A stretch of 64,000 bases of DNA from Ignavibacteriaceae bacterium (GTDB lineage Bacteria; Bacteroidota; Ignavibacteria; Ignavibacteriales; Ignavibacteriaceae), in assembly GCA_013360295.1 (NCBI GenBank), contig JABWCL010000012.1:1-64000 (forward strand). The letters run 5' to 3'. Position numbers and translations under genes: made by a program. The notes under the pieces were generated by a model, which was not told the DNA's origin, did not search any database, and saw nothing but the letters and a program-made list of their open reading frames with translations. This document shows positions 26,731 through 36,711 of the stretch, one piece after another. Numbering within the stretch: position 1 is the first letter of the stretch; each line of letters starts with the position of its first letter.

Positions 26731-28041
26731 ATGAAAAAAATATTAATTCTTTTATCTTTTGTGATTTTCGGTTTAACCTCCGTAAACGCGCAGCTTCTGA
26801 CTGAAGATTTTAACTATGGCGCAGTCGGCGATACAAGCATCCTGAATGTTACAACCAACTGGGTGCGCCATAGCGGAACTATGGGGCCGGTCTATCTGCC
26901 CATAGGTTTGCAGTACGCGGGCTATATGGGATCCGGTATCGGCGGAGCTCTTTCCTTCAAATACGGAGGCAGCGCGGTTAATGACGGAGATATCCATCGA
27001 AAATTAGCCGACTCGGTAACTGTTACCGGCGATGTTTACGCTACTTTTATGTTCCGTGTTGATACTGCACGCGCGACATCAGACTACTTCTTCCACCTCG
27101 GTCCTTACACCATCGGCACTACCTTCAGAGGACGTGTATATGTCAGAAGCAATGGTACGGGTTTCAGTATGAGCCTCAGTAAAACAGGAACACCGATCGT
27201 TGATGATGCCACTATCCTCAATCTCGGACAGACCTACCTCGCGGTAGTTAAGTATTCGCTTAATACCACAGCAACAAACGATGACCTTGTTACGCTCTAT
27301 GTTTATTCTGATGGCGTACCTCCGGTAGAACCCGGAACCCCCGCATTAACCATAGGACCGGTTGGCGCGACGGTAACTGACGGTTTAAATAACATCGGCA
27401 GCGTCGCAGTCCGCCAGGGAACAAACTCCCCTGTAGCGGTTATTGACGGTATCAGAGTTACTACCAGCTGGCAGCAGTTTGTGCCGGTTGAACTAACTTC
27501 TTTCGCGGCCTCAGTTTCAGGTTCAGTCGTAAAACTTAACTGGACAACCGCGACCGAAGAAAACAACCGCGGTTTCGAAATTGAAAGAAAATCCGGTTCA
27601 TCTGATTTTGCAGCTATCGCTTTTGTCAGCGGCGCAGGAACTACCACCGAAACCAGGAACTACAGCTATACTGATGAAACAGCTTCAGCAGGTGTTTATA
27701 CTTACAGACTGAAACAGGTTGATTTTGACGGTACCGTTTCATTCTCAAAAGAAGTTGAAGTTGACCTGACTATTCCGGCTCAGTTTGAACTTGGCCAGAA
27801 CTACCCGAATCCTTTCAATCCTTCGACTGTTATCAACTATAATATGCCTGTTAACGGATTGGTTACTCTAAAGGTTTATGACCTCCTCGGTAATGAAGCA
27901 GCTACTTTAGTTAACGAAGTAAAAGAAGCAGGAAGGCATAACATTGCCTTTAACGCTTCCGGACTTTCAAGCGGTGTTTATTACTATACACTGACCGCCC
28001 CCGGTTATACCGCAACAAAGAAATTAACCCTCGTTAAATAA
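26731..28041 (+). CDS. T9SS-secreted protein with concanavalin-like N-terminal domain
   Basis: A 436-residue secreted protein. The signal peptide (1-20) ends VNAQ. Residues 21-250 are beta-rich, starting LLTEDFNYGAVGD, with FMFRVDTARATSDYFFHLG and IDGIRVTTSW, the look of a LamG/concanavalin-like sandwich. A fibronectin-like module follows (VELTSFAASVSGSVVKLNWT), shared with the previous gene, then a T9SS tail (LGQNYPNPFNPSTVINYN, ending KKLTLVK). An AAAAAGGAG ribosome site precedes the ATG. No enzyme motif. Probably a surface adhesin or binding protein. Confidence 0.8.
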   Translation: MKKILILLSFVIFGLTSVNAQLLTEDFNYGAVGDTSILNVTTNWVRHSGTMGPVYLPIGLQYAGYMGSGIGGALSFKYGGSAVNDGDIHRKLADSVTVTGDVYATFMFRVDTARATSDYFFHLGPYTIGTTFRGRVYVRSNGTGFSMSLSKTGTPIVDDATILNLGQTYLAVVKYSLNTTATNDDLVTLYVYSDGVPPVEPGTPALTIGPVGATVTDGLNNIGSVAVRQGTNSPVAVIDGIRVTTSWQQFVPVELTSFAASVSGSVVKLNWTTATEENNRGFEIERKSGSSDFAAIAFVSGAGTTTETRNYSYTDETASAGVYTYRLKQVDFDGTVSFSKEVEVDLTIPAQFELGQNYPNPFNPSTVINYNMPVNGLVTLKVYDLLGNEAATLVNEVKEAGRHNIAFNASGLSSGVYYYTLTAPGYTATKKLTLVK

Positions 28042-28061
28042 TTTTAACCAGAACTACTTAT

Positions 28062-28090
28062 TAAAAACTCCGGTGCCGCCGGAGTTTTTA
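28062..28090 (+). terminator. rho-independent terminator (CTCCGG/CCGGAG type)
   Basis: TAAAAACTCCGG and CCGGAGTTTTTA pair around a 5-nt loop, 20 bp after the stop of the preceding cargo gene. Confidence 0.92.
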
Positions 28091-28241
28091 ATTTTAAACT
28101 TATCCTTCGGCGCTTGTAATAGTCGATAAGAAATAATTTCCTGTTTTAGAGGCAAATTTTTGACTTGTTATTTTCATTTTTTGTAATTCCATTTCTACCG
28201 CATTTTATAATTTTTATCAACTTCCGAATAGAGGTGCTATT

Positions 28242-29441
28242 ATGAAAAGGTTTTTTCTGGTAGTGCTCTCTGGTTTTGTTTTCATTTCCCCGTTGATCTA
28301 TCCTCAATGGATAGAACAAACCAGCGGTATTACCTCCCATATTATCAGTGTTAATTCAGTCGATGCTGACCACGCCTGGGCAGGCGCCGATAGTAAAATA
28401 TTAATTACTACTAACGGTGGTTCAACCTGGCAATCGGTATCTGTTCCATTTACTCCGCAACAAATCCATTTCTTCAACTCCACCACCGGCATTGTCTGCG
28501 CGGATGAAATATATAAGAGCACAAATGGAGGGCTTAACTGGGTCAGATTAGGTTCCCTGACCAACATTGAAAACATCTGTTTTCTCACCAATGAGATATG
28601 GTGGGCTATCGCCGACGGCGGATACGTTTATAAAACAACTGATGCCGGGGCCACCTGGACAAATCAAAGCAACCCCTGGACAGGGCCTGTTTATTCGGTT
28701 TATATGATCAATGAAAATATTGGTTTCATCACGGCTTCAAGCGGAAGATTAATTAAAACTACCAATGGCGGCCTTAACTGGATACAGCAGCCAAACGTTG
28801 GTTCAAGCCATCACAAATCAATATGGTTTACCGATCAGAATACCGGCGTTTTAGCGGCCAACGGTTGTATATATAAGACTACTGACTGCGGTGCAACGTG
28901 GAACACAATCTCTCTCACCACTTACTGGGACTATTATTATTTTACCTGCAATAACACAAGCAAGATATGGATGATCTGCACCGGGGGAATCTACACTTCC
29001 GCTGATAACGGAGATAATTGGGTCAAAGAACCCACACCAACTTTTGGTTATGCCTCCTGGTACTGGTATCAGCTTTGCTTTTGCAGCGCGAACACAGGCT
29101 GGCTTGTTGGCTCAAGTGGTAAGATAGTCAAATACACCGGCTCATCTTCGGATGCTGACCAGCCGGATATCGTAACCGGATCATTCAGTCTGTCGCAGAA
29201 CTATCCCAATCCTTTCAACAGCAATACTGTCATAAGCTACCGGTTAGCCCAAAGAGGTCAGGTTACGCTAAAAGTGTTCGATCTGCTGGGCAATGAGGTG
29301 AGGATGCTTTTGAATAAGGAGCAGGATGCGGGAATTTACTCTGTCAATTTTCCTGCCGGAGAATTGCCCGGAGGAATTTATTATTACAGGTTGAACTCTC
29401 AGGGTTCAGGTTCCACAAAAAAACTTGTGTTAGTTAAATAG
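28242..29441 (+). CDS. T9SS-secreted Ycf48-like beta-propeller protein
   Basis: A 399-residue secreted protein: signal peptide (1-22, ends IYPQ), then a seven-blade-like propeller with repeats ILITTNGGSTWQSV, IYKSTNGGLNWVRL, VYKTTDAGATWTNQ, LIKTTNGGLNWIQQ and IYKTTDCGATWNTI. It ends with a T9SS tail (LSQNYPNPFNSNTVISYR to KKLVLVK). It resembles the protein at 24993 in its propeller but lacks the fibronectin-like module. No active site visible; surface role unknown. Confidence 0.85.
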   Translation: MKRFFLVVLSGFVFISPLIYPQWIEQTSGITSHIISVNSVDADHAWAGADSKILITTNGGSTWQSVSVPFTPQQIHFFNSTTGIVCADEIYKSTNGGLNWVRLGSLTNIENICFLTNEIWWAIADGGYVYKTTDAGATWTNQSNPWTGPVYSVYMINENIGFITASSGRLIKTTNGGLNWIQQPNVGSSHHKSIWFTDQNTGVLAANGCIYKTTDCGATWNTISLTTYWDYYYFTCNNTSKIWMICTGGIYTSADNGDNWVKEPTPTFGYASWYWYQLCFCSANTGWLVGSSGKIVKYTGSSSDADQPDIVTGSFSLSQNYPNPFNSNTVISYRLAQRGQVTLKVFDLLGNEVRMLLNKEQDAGIYSVNFPAGELPGGIYYYRLNSQGSGSTKKLVLVK

Positions 29442-29442
29442 C

Positions 29443-29473
29443 AAAAAACTCCGGTACTTGCCGGAGTTTTTTT
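29443..29473 (+). terminator. rho-independent terminator (CTCCGG/CCGGAG type)
   Basis: AAAAAACTCCGG and CCGGAGTTTTTTT pair around TACTTG, starting 2 bp after the stop codon. Third consecutive copy of this hairpin core behind a T9SS cargo gene. Confidence 0.92.
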
Positions 29474-29519
29474 ATTTACGTAAAAATTTTTTTGCCGGAA
29501 TATGCGGCGGAAGGTATGA

Positions 29520-30872
29520 CTATTTATGGCCATTCCGTAATTCAATAACCGCCACAGTTCCTTTTCCGGGCGCGCTCTGAAAACTGATCGCGCCATTATG
29601 CTTGCGGATGATTTCGTAGGCCAGGTTTAATCCGAGACCTGTCCCCTTCTCTCCCCGGGTGCCCGGAGTTGTGAATCCAAGATCTAATAATTTAATTTTT
29701 TCGAGCACCGCCGGCTCCATTCCTGTACCGTTATCAGAAACAGTTATCACACTGCCGGCCTCTCCTCCATTATATAAAACTTCAACCTTTCCGCCGGTAT
29801 TAGAAAACTTAATCGCGTTACTGACAAGATTTCGTAAAACCATACTGATCATATCCCTGTCCGCGCGAATTGCGGAATCAGCCTGTACAGAATTGACCAA
29901 ATTAATATCTTTCTGGTTGCATACTGATGAAAATATACCTTTCACTTCCTCCACAACAGGATGTAGTTTCAATTCCCTGATCTCCGGCTCAATGCTATCG
30001 CTCTGGACTTTTGTCCACATCAAAAGATCATTGAGCAGTGTGTACTGGTTTTGAAGCGAATGATAAAGCAGTTCGGCTAACTCCTTCCCCTTCTCTCTGT
30101 CCATTTTATCGAGATCATTTGAAAGAATCTCACCTAATCCCAACAGCCCCTGAAACGGGCTTCTCAGATCGTGGGAAAGAATGGAAATAAACCGCGATTT
30201 ACTCCTGTCGCTCTTTTCTAATTCATCCGCGTATTGTTTAAGAATTTTTTCCTTCTCAATCAGCTGCTTATTCAGTTCTCTCAGCTTTTTATTTTGCAGT
30301 TCACCTTTCTGTATCTGGAAATTATACGAATTACGAATGACTGAAGCTGTATAAATCAGAAGCGCCAGGTAAAGGGTATTCCCAAGAAGCAGATCATAAA
30401 ACCGTTGCGTATCCGATGTGTAGGGAACGATCATATGCGGCAGGAACTGATCAACAAAGTATAAAAGGATAAACTCTGTGGAGAGAAGCACGGCGTGCAG
30501 ATACAGCCGTTTTTGCGGAAGTATGAAAAGAAGCAGGGTGATAGCGAAGAAAAACAGAGTCGGAGTATTTGAATCCCTCCCCCCGTTCATAGTCCACTGT
30601 ACGGGAAAGAAGACCAGAAGAACCCATCCGACGGCTGAGGTATATTCCTTTTCTTTTCTCCCATATACAACCCTATATACGAGATAAAGAAGAATGAGGG
30701 GAACAATTGTACCGGCAATTAATAATTCGAATGGAAGGGCGAGGGCTATATTAATAGTGTTGCCCACGATGCCAAGCAAAATGCCGGCAAGCATCATCAT
30801 TATGAGTACCCGTTTCTGCAGAGTTACATACGGGTTTTTTCCGAACGCGAGATCCCTGATATATTTAATCAT
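29520..30872 (-). CDS. membrane histidine kinase without an adjacent regulator
   Basis: A 450-residue kinase. Six hydrophobic helices fill residues 22-178 with little periplasmic sequence, so sensing is probably intramembrane or cytoplasmic. A coiled coil (about 185-225) leads to HisKA with His234 in SILSHDLRSPFQGLLG. The HATPase domain follows (NLVSNAIKFSN, VSDNGTGM, GTGLGLNLAYEII). No response regulator gene adjoins it; its target is unknown. Confidence 0.9.
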   Translation of the reverse strand: MIKYIRDLAFGKNPYVTLQKRVLIMMMLAGILLGIVGNTINIALALPFELLIAGTIVPLILLYLVYRVVYGRKEKEYTSAVGWVLLVFFPVQWTMNGGRDSNTPTLFFFAITLLLFILPQKRLYLHAVLLSTEFILLYFVDQFLPHMIVPYTSDTQRFYDLLLGNTLYLALLIYTASVIRNSYNFQIQKGELQNKKLRELNKQLIEKEKILKQYADELEKSDRSKSRFISILSHDLRSPFQGLLGLGEILSNDLDKMDREKGKELAELLYHSLQNQYTLLNDLLMWTKVQSDSIEPEIRELKLHPVVEEVKGIFSSVCNQKDINLVNSVQADSAIRADRDMISMVLRNLVSNAIKFSNTGGKVEVLYNGGEAGSVITVSDNGTGMEPAVLEKIKLLDLGFTTPGTRGEKGTGLGLNLAYEIIRKHNGAISFQSAPGKGTVAVIELRNGHK

Positions 30873-31009
30873 AATCTTCAGTTAATACGTCTTTAATTCA
30901 AGCATTTAATATTTCTCCATAGCGTTCGAAACAAATCCTGGCGGCAAGAAATACCCGCGACAGCACCCCCCGGAAATGAACATTCAAAATTACAAAAAAA
31001 TAAATTCAA

Positions 31010-31035
31010 AGGGCCTCCTCAAAAAAGGAAGCCCT
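31010..31035 (-). terminator. hairpin after the Omp28-like gene
   Basis: AGGGCCTCCT and AGGAAGCCCT pair (one mismatch) around a 6-nt loop, 11 bp past the stop at 31046. The downstream tract on the minus strand is T-rich but interrupted. Confidence 0.7.
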
Positions 31036-31045
31036 AAAATTTTTT

Positions 31046-33064
31046 TTACTTTAAGAGAAGCGCTTTTTTCGTTCCGTTAAACTGTTGAGCGCCATTTTCT
31101 CCGTATACAGAAAGTGTATAGAAGTATATGCCGCTGTTCAGAGCCGATGCATCCATTTTCACCGAATGACTTCCAGACTCCTGCGCCTGGTCAACGAGAA
31201 CAGCTACTTCCCTGCCGAGCAGATCATAGACTTTGAGGCTGACCTTTCCGGATATTGGAAGGCTATAATTTATTATCGTTGCCGGATTGAACGGATTCGG
31301 GTAGTTCTGTCCGAGATCAAAATCAACCGGAATACCTTCTGCATCCTCCACTCCCACGGGCGGCGAGTATGGCATCCAGTTGCGGATGATAAAGTCATAA
31401 TTATACGCGGAAGTAGTATTGTCAAAGCGGTAGGGCCGGCCGGCAATATAAATAAAAGCGCCGTGGCCGTCTTTACGAATTCTGAAACCGGCATAATAGT
31501 TGGTAGTGTTATTATCATCAAATATGGCAACGCCCTCGGAAGTAGGAAGTAACGTAACAAACTGGTTCCTTGTATTGTTTGCGAGAGGAGCCATAGATAC
31601 CAGGCTGTCGTGCAAAGGAAGTAACGGTGTTGTTATGTCAATAAGTCCCGTAACCGCCTGTATGCCTGCATAATTTATGATCGGTGAAGTCAGAAAATCC
31701 CCGCCCTGCCTGGTTGCCAGAAGGAAATGTCCTCCCGAAGTAACATAGTCAACAACCTGCTGGGCGTTCCAGAAAGCGAAATCACCGCCGTAGTTATTCC
31801 CAAACCAGACAACTCTCGGATAGAGGTTGAGAATATCTGTCGGTATCGCACGGTTAAAATATAAGGCTTTATCTACTTTAGGATTATTTTTATAATCAAA
31901 TCCCTGATCACCAAACAGATCCCATACGTCAACATTGTGCTCCCCGAAGCCAGCGGAATTATTATAGAAGTTTGGCATCTCCGCGGGATATGTAGCATAC
32001 TCAATTCCGTTCACGACAAGAATATCAGCACCAGCCTCAATCGAATTAATGTAACCTGACAAAATGCGTGTGTGGTAACTTGATCCGTCACCCGCGACTA
32101 ACTTAACACTGAAGGCACCTCCAGAATTATAAGTATAACTTGGGTTTTGCGTGGTAGCATCAACCGTTCCGTCATTATCAAAATCCCACTGCCACGAATT
32201 AACATTGCTCCCCTGTGTGGTTGAGGAGTAATCGGTGAAATCAACTGTCAGAGGTACCGCGCCGAGTGTCCTGCTCGCCGCAAATGCGGAATTAAGACGC
32301 GAAGTTCTTTCAATATCCACTGCAGCAGACTGATAAATAAGTTTAGTATCCGTACGCTGAATGAATGAAACAATCCTGAGGCTATCAAAATTAACAAGTG
32401 ACGTGAAATTTGCCGGCGGTAAATATAGGAATTCGTAAGTCACGGAATCACCCGGAGCAGGAATGTCCAGTGCCGTCCCCTTTGCATCGGGGAGCATCTT
32501 TCTTGAGATACTGTAAAAAACGGTTTCTCCGTTACTGCCGGGAGGCGCAGGGTAACGGATAGTTTTTTCCGTAAGCGCAACGAACAAACGGGTTTTTTCG
32601 AATGTGGTAACATCGCCGGTGTCTCTTATAACAGTAACCTTTACATTAATTACATTATTCGGGAAGAGTTCAGGTTTAATCAGAATATTAAAAGGGGAAT
32701 ATGCCGAGTTACCGCTGTTGACAGCCGCTTCGAGGGCAGACTGGCTGCCTGAAATGGTGCTGCCGTTGACCACTAACCAGGGTACTGAATTCACGGCGTA
32801 TAATCCGCGCCTGATATTATTATCAAATGAGTTGAGTAAAAACATCGGATCAGACGCAGATGGCCAGTCAACGTTGTAAACAAGGTGGGTCATAAGTTTT
32901 CCCGCGACCATATTCAGGGTTGCGTTTGTATACCACGCATTATTCATACTTGCGCAGGGCGCACAGCCGGCATTGGTATATCTCTCAAGTATTGATAGGC
33001 GCGGAAACGCGAAGGATGCCGTACTGATAAGCAGCACCAAAAAAAGTGTAGTTGTTTTTTTCAT
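31046..33064 (-). CDS. T9SS-secreted Omp28-like thioredoxin-fold protein with PKD domain
   Basis: A 672-residue secreted protein starting at MKKTTTLFLV (33064, with CCGGAA upstream). A longer ATG at 33130 would place 22 residues before the signal peptide. The N-terminal domain carries LERYTNAGCAPCASMNNAWY, a CxxC site in an Omp28/thioredoxin-like fold, with VNSVPWLVVNG as the cis-Pro loop. A PKD domain follows (VDFTDYSSTTQGSNVNSWQW), then a domain of about 210 residues of unknown type, then the T9SS tail (LGQNYPNPFNPATIINYS, ending KKALLLK). Possibly a surface disulfide or redox protein. Confidence 0.8.
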   Translation of the reverse strand: MKKTTTLFLVLLISTASFAFPRLSILERYTNAGCAPCASMNNAWYTNATLNMVAGKLMTHLVYNVDWPSASDPMFLLNSFDNNIRRGLYAVNSVPWLVVNGSTISGSQSALEAAVNSGNSAYSPFNILIKPELFPNNVINVKVTVIRDTGDVTTFEKTRLFVALTEKTIRYPAPPGSNGETVFYSISRKMLPDAKGTALDIPAPGDSVTYEFLYLPPANFTSLVNFDSLRIVSFIQRTDTKLIYQSAAVDIERTSRLNSAFAASRTLGAVPLTVDFTDYSSTTQGSNVNSWQWDFDNDGTVDATTQNPSYTYNSGGAFSVKLVAGDGSSYHTRILSGYINSIEAGADILVVNGIEYATYPAEMPNFYNNSAGFGEHNVDVWDLFGDQGFDYKNNPKVDKALYFNRAIPTDILNLYPRVVWFGNNYGGDFAFWNAQQVVDYVTSGGHFLLATRQGGDFLTSPIINYAGIQAVTGLIDITTPLLPLHDSLVSMAPLANNTRNQFVTLLPTSEGVAIFDDNNTTNYYAGFRIRKDGHGAFIYIAGRPYRFDNTTSAYNYDFIIRNWMPYSPPVGVEDAEGIPVDFDLGQNYPNPFNPATIINYSLPISGKVSLKVYDLLGREVAVLVDQAQESGSHSVKMDASALNSGIYFYTLSVYGENGAQQFNGTKKALLLK

Positions 33065-33189
33065 TGATATTCCGGTTAAATGAATGAATAATAAAAGTTC
33101 TAATTTAGGATGAAATCGGAGAATATTCAAAGGGGGGAAGTGAAAAATTTAGTGGACTGATCTGAGGGCGGTTCAGCAGGTTGGGGATA

Positions 33190-33220
33190 AAAAGGCTCCC
33201 GTACCCGGCGGGAGCTTTTT
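33190..33220 (-). terminator. rho-independent terminator
   Basis: AAAAGGCTCCCG and CGGGAGCTTTTT pair around a 7-nt loop, 15 bp beyond the stop at 33236, with A/T tracts on both sides. Confidence 0.88.
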
Positions 33221-33235
33221 ATCACCTCTTGCAGA

Positions 33236-35329
33236 TTATTTTATAAGTACTGCTTTTTTCAGTCCGCGGTAAGACGCGCCTGAATTTAATGATTTTACCT
33301 CAAGTTCATACAGGTATATACCTGACGGAAGTTCGCTCCCGTCAAAACGGACTGAGTGAATACCAGCGTCCTTGATTCCCTCGGCAAGGATAAACATTTC
33401 TTTACCCGTTATGTCATAAACTTTCAAAGTAACCCTGCTCAGATCACCGATCCTGTATCTGATATTAGTTTCCGGGTTAAAAGGATTTGGATAATTCTGA
33501 AGCAGTTCAAAGTTCCCCGGCTCTATGCCTTCGTCATTTCCCGCTGATGTTAGCAAGCCGCCTGCTCTTATTTTATAAACCCCGCCCATTACCGTTCCCG
33601 CGTAAATGTAATTGTTATCAGAGGCTAAACCGAGAACCACTCTCGCATCCAATCCCTCGTTCACGGCCGCCCAGTTATTTCCTCCGTCCGTTGACCTGTA
33701 AACTCCGCCGCCGAAAGTCCCCGCGAAAATATTTCTCTCTTTAACCATCAGAGCTTCTACATACAAATAATCGAGCCCGCTGTTCATCTGATTCCAGGTA
33801 AGGCCATTATCAGTAGACTTATAAACGCCCTGACCTGCTAAACCTGCGTATAGATCCCCGTCCATTTCAGTAATATCAAGTACATAACTCTCGGGCATCC
33901 CTGCTCCAGCCCAGGTCCAGGTTTGGCCCTCATTCTCAGATTTATAAACTCTGTTACCTGTTCCTGCGTAGACCGTTGTCCCCTTCATTCTAAGGACCCT
34001 CACATCAACTGATCCCAGTCCGGTTGAGGAGGGAGTCCAGGTTTGCCCATTATTTGTCGATCTGAATACACCGCCGCTGAATGTTCCTGCCAGAAGCACG
34101 TTTCCTGCTTTTATTAAGCTACGCACGTCAGGATCCGAAAGCCCGCTTATAGTCGTCTCCCAGCTAATGCTTGCTTTGGAACTCCGTGATACTCCCCACG
34201 ACGTTGCCACGAAATATTCATTTTCAAGAATCAGCATATCGTTCACTTCCATTGATTCCAAACCATTATTCACCTCCTGCCAGTGAACTCCTCCGTCAGT
34301 GGACTTAAATAAGCCGGCACCACCATCAACAGAAACAAAAATATTATTCCCGTCAATTTTTACGAACCTTATCCCGTGATAGCTAAGCCCTTCATTTTTC
34401 TCCAGCCAGGAGTTGCTTTCATCAGTCTTAAGGTACACTCCGCCGTTTCTTGTCCCCGCTATTATTTTATTACCCCCCGAGATTAAAATGTTCACATACC
34501 TGAAGTTTAGCCCCTGATTTATTTGCGCCCAGTTGTTCCCCCCTGTTAAACACCGGTACACACCGCTGCCGGAGGTTCCCGCATAGAGGTAATCGCCGTG
34601 AACGGTGAGAGTCTGAACATACTTCCCATCAAGCCCGTTATTATTTTTCACCCAGGACTCACCGTGGTTTACGGAGCGGTAAACACCGTCAAAAGTAGCA
34701 ATGAATACCGCATCATTTACAACTACAATGCTTTGTATAAAACGGCTGGTCAGACCGGCATTTGCTGCTGCCCACGTTTCACCCCTGTCTGCAGAAACAT
34801 AAATTCCGTCGAACGTGCCGGCATAAAAGTATTCCCCTGAGAGTGCGATAACCCTTACCATTGATCCACCAAAATCTTCAGCGACTCTCTCCCAGGTATT
34901 CCCCTCATCCATAGATCTGTATAGCCCCTCATTCGTACCCGCGAAGGCAAAATCGCTGTTCGCGGCAAGCGACATAATGTAACTCCCCTCTAGTCCCGTA
35001 TTACTCTCCTGCCAGTTCTCACCAATATCCGCAGAACGGAAGATACCTGTACTCGTTCCGGCGAGTATATAATTACCGGTTGAAACAAGCTGGTCAACAA
35101 ATGAATTATTTAGACCGTTGATGCTTTGCGTCCAGGTCGCGCCCTCATCAATTGACCTGAAGGCTCCTCCTCCGGATGTCCCGGCTATAAGCACACCTCC
35201 CTGCGTAGTGAAAGAAACGACAGTGCTTCCGTATGGCCCTCCTGTTTTTTCCCACTGCGCGGAGGCATTGCCGAACAAGGCAAGAAAAAGGAAAATCGTA
35301 AACTGAAAAAGTATAATTTTTTTTGTCAT
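33236..35329 (-). CDS. T9SS-secreted multi-BNR repeat propeller protein
   Basis: A 697-residue secreted protein: signal peptide (1-24, ends ASAQ), then about 14 repeats of roughly 42 residues, each with a core like AGTxxGVYRSxDxGxTWxxxNxGL (for example IFRSADIGENWQES, VYKSTDNGLTWNQM). This is enough for two seven-bladed propellers. The C-terminal T9SS tail starts LLQNYPNPFNPETNIRYR and ends KKAVLIK. The Asp-box-like SxDxGxTW motif is structural. Function unknown; the length suggests a large surface-binding protein. Confidence 0.85.
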   Translation of the reverse strand: MTKKIILFQFTIFLFLALFGNASAQWEKTGGPYGSTVVSFTTQGGVLIAGTSGGGAFRSIDEGATWTQSINGLNNSFVDQLVSTGNYILAGTSTGIFRSADIGENWQESNTGLEGSYIMSLAANSDFAFAGTNEGLYRSMDEGNTWERVAEDFGGSMVRVIALSGEYFYAGTFDGIYVSADRGETWAAANAGLTSRFIQSIVVVNDAVFIATFDGVYRSVNHGESWVKNNNGLDGKYVQTLTVHGDYLYAGTSGSGVYRCLTGGNNWAQINQGLNFRYVNILISGGNKIIAGTRNGGVYLKTDESNSWLEKNEGLSYHGIRFVKIDGNNIFVSVDGGAGLFKSTDGGVHWQEVNNGLESMEVNDMLILENEYFVATSWGVSRSSKASISWETTISGLSDPDVRSLIKAGNVLLAGTFSGGVFRSTNNGQTWTPSSTGLGSVDVRVLRMKGTTVYAGTGNRVYKSENEGQTWTWAGAGMPESYVLDITEMDGDLYAGLAGQGVYKSTDNGLTWNQMNSGLDYLYVEALMVKERNIFAGTFGGGVYRSTDGGNNWAAVNEGLDARVVLGLASDNNYIYAGTVMGGVYKIRAGGLLTSAGNDEGIEPGNFELLQNYPNPFNPETNIRYRIGDLSRVTLKVYDITGKEMFILAEGIKDAGIHSVRFDGSELPSGIYLYELEVKSLNSGASYRGLKKAVLIK

Positions 35330-35665
35330 GTTTATTACTCCATAATTATTAATGACGGATTAAAAAAATTAAATTTGCTATTGGTTAATTTCTATAACAC
35401 ACAGCACAAAGTTATGGAGTGAAGCCTGTGAAACGAAATTAAAAGAGATGAGAGGAACAGAAAGTTGACGAGCGGTTTTATATTAAGATGTTTTTGTCTC
35501 TTTATATGAACGTCCGCTTATCTGAAAAAAAATTAAAGGGCTTTATCGTTTAAGTTGACCGGGGAAATCTTATGTCCTCTTCTTTGCTAAGATGAAATCT
35601 GGCGCCGGTTCACTCAGACAAGAATATAACTTATTAATAATATAATCTGATAAAAAAAATCACTG
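35330..35665. other. 336-bp non-coding stretch
   Basis: AT-rich gap between the start of the BNR protein (minus) and the end of the nitroreductase gene (minus). It should hold the promoter of the BNR gene, but no consensus stood out, and no terminator for the nitroreductase was seen. Confidence 0.5.
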
Positions 35666-36541
35666 CTAGTTTATCCAGTGAACTCCTTTTAATTCACGCT
35701 TAATGCCTCTGTAATATTTATACTTGGGATAACCAATAATAATTGAGGTTACGGCTTCATTACTTTCGGGAATATTAAAGAGCTTTTTCAGCTGAGGAAG
35801 TTTATTTACTGCAGGCGGAACCAGTCCTATGACCGTACTCCCAAGCCCCAGAGCCTGTGCCGCGAGCATAGCATAAGTAACAAATATATAAGAGTCTTCC
35901 TTATGTTCTTCCGAGTGCTTATCAGCGTGAAAGATCAGAAGAGTGTGTGCTCCCCTGGTAATACCGTCGTAATCGTAATTATAGTTTTTATACACCCCTT
36001 TTAGGATTCGCGGCAGAAGATGATTCCTGAGAGTGTTCATTCCGTCTTTTCCCTGCTTCAGCCTTATTACAGTTGATATCACCGGATTTTTAAGCCATCC
36101 AACCAGGTCATCATAAAACTTTGACATAAGAGGTAGCGCTTCCATAAGTTTTTCCCTCGAATTAACTACAGTGATCTCAACGTGATGATGTGAATCGCCG
36201 TGAGGAGCCTGAGAGACAGCATAGAGAATTTTATCAATTTCTTCTCTACTGACTGCACGCGGTTTGAAGCGTCTTACAGATCGCCGTTTTTCCGGCAATG
36301 AAAAGAAGCTATTGTCATCGGCAATTTCAAAAAAGTCATCTGAATAACTCATTCCTTTTGATATGACTGAGCCGGTCTTACAAACAGCCATACACTGCCC
36401 GCAACCCAGGCAGAGATGGAGAGTATCGGTACGGAAATTCACTTTTTTATCGGGACTGATTTCGAGGCAGAGGGCAGGGCATACCTTGGCGCATACGCCG
36501 CAGTTGTTGCAGGTACTTTTATCAATGAAGAATTCTTCCAT
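35666..36541 (-). CDS. nitroreductase with N-terminal 2x[4Fe-4S] ferredoxin domain
   Basis: A 291-residue fusion. Residues 1-65 bind two 4Fe-4S clusters (CNNCGVCAKVCP and CLGCGQCMAVC). Residues 80-291 are an FMN nitroreductase domain starting RRSVRRFKPRAV, with AQALGLGSTVIGLVPP and a conserved end IIIGYPKYKYYRGIKR. Such fusions pass electrons from ferredoxin clusters to FMN; the substrate is unknown. Monocistronic. Length is usual for the fused type. Confidence 0.92.
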   Translation of the reverse strand: MEEFFIDKSTCNNCGVCAKVCPALCLEISPDKKVNFRTDTLHLCLGCGQCMAVCKTGSVISKGMSYSDDFFEIADDNSFFSLPEKRRSVRRFKPRAVSREEIDKILYAVSQAPHGDSHHHVEITVVNSREKLMEALPLMSKFYDDLVGWLKNPVISTVIRLKQGKDGMNTLRNHLLPRILKGVYKNYNYDYDGITRGAHTLLIFHADKHSEEHKEDSYIFVTYAMLAAQALGLGSTVIGLVPPAVNKLPQLKKLFNIPESNEAVTSIIIGYPKYKYYRGIKRELKGVHWIN

Positions 36542-36711
36542 AAAACACCTGTTAATAGTTTACTATGGTTAGAAAATATTTTTCTTAAAGTAAATTTATG
36601 GAAAATTAGCGGGAAAAATCTTCTCTATATATATAAACTTTATCGGATCAGTGAAGCCAAAGAAAAAACTTTCTTCCGGAATTATCTTAAGATCCATTTG
36701 CCCCCTTCACA

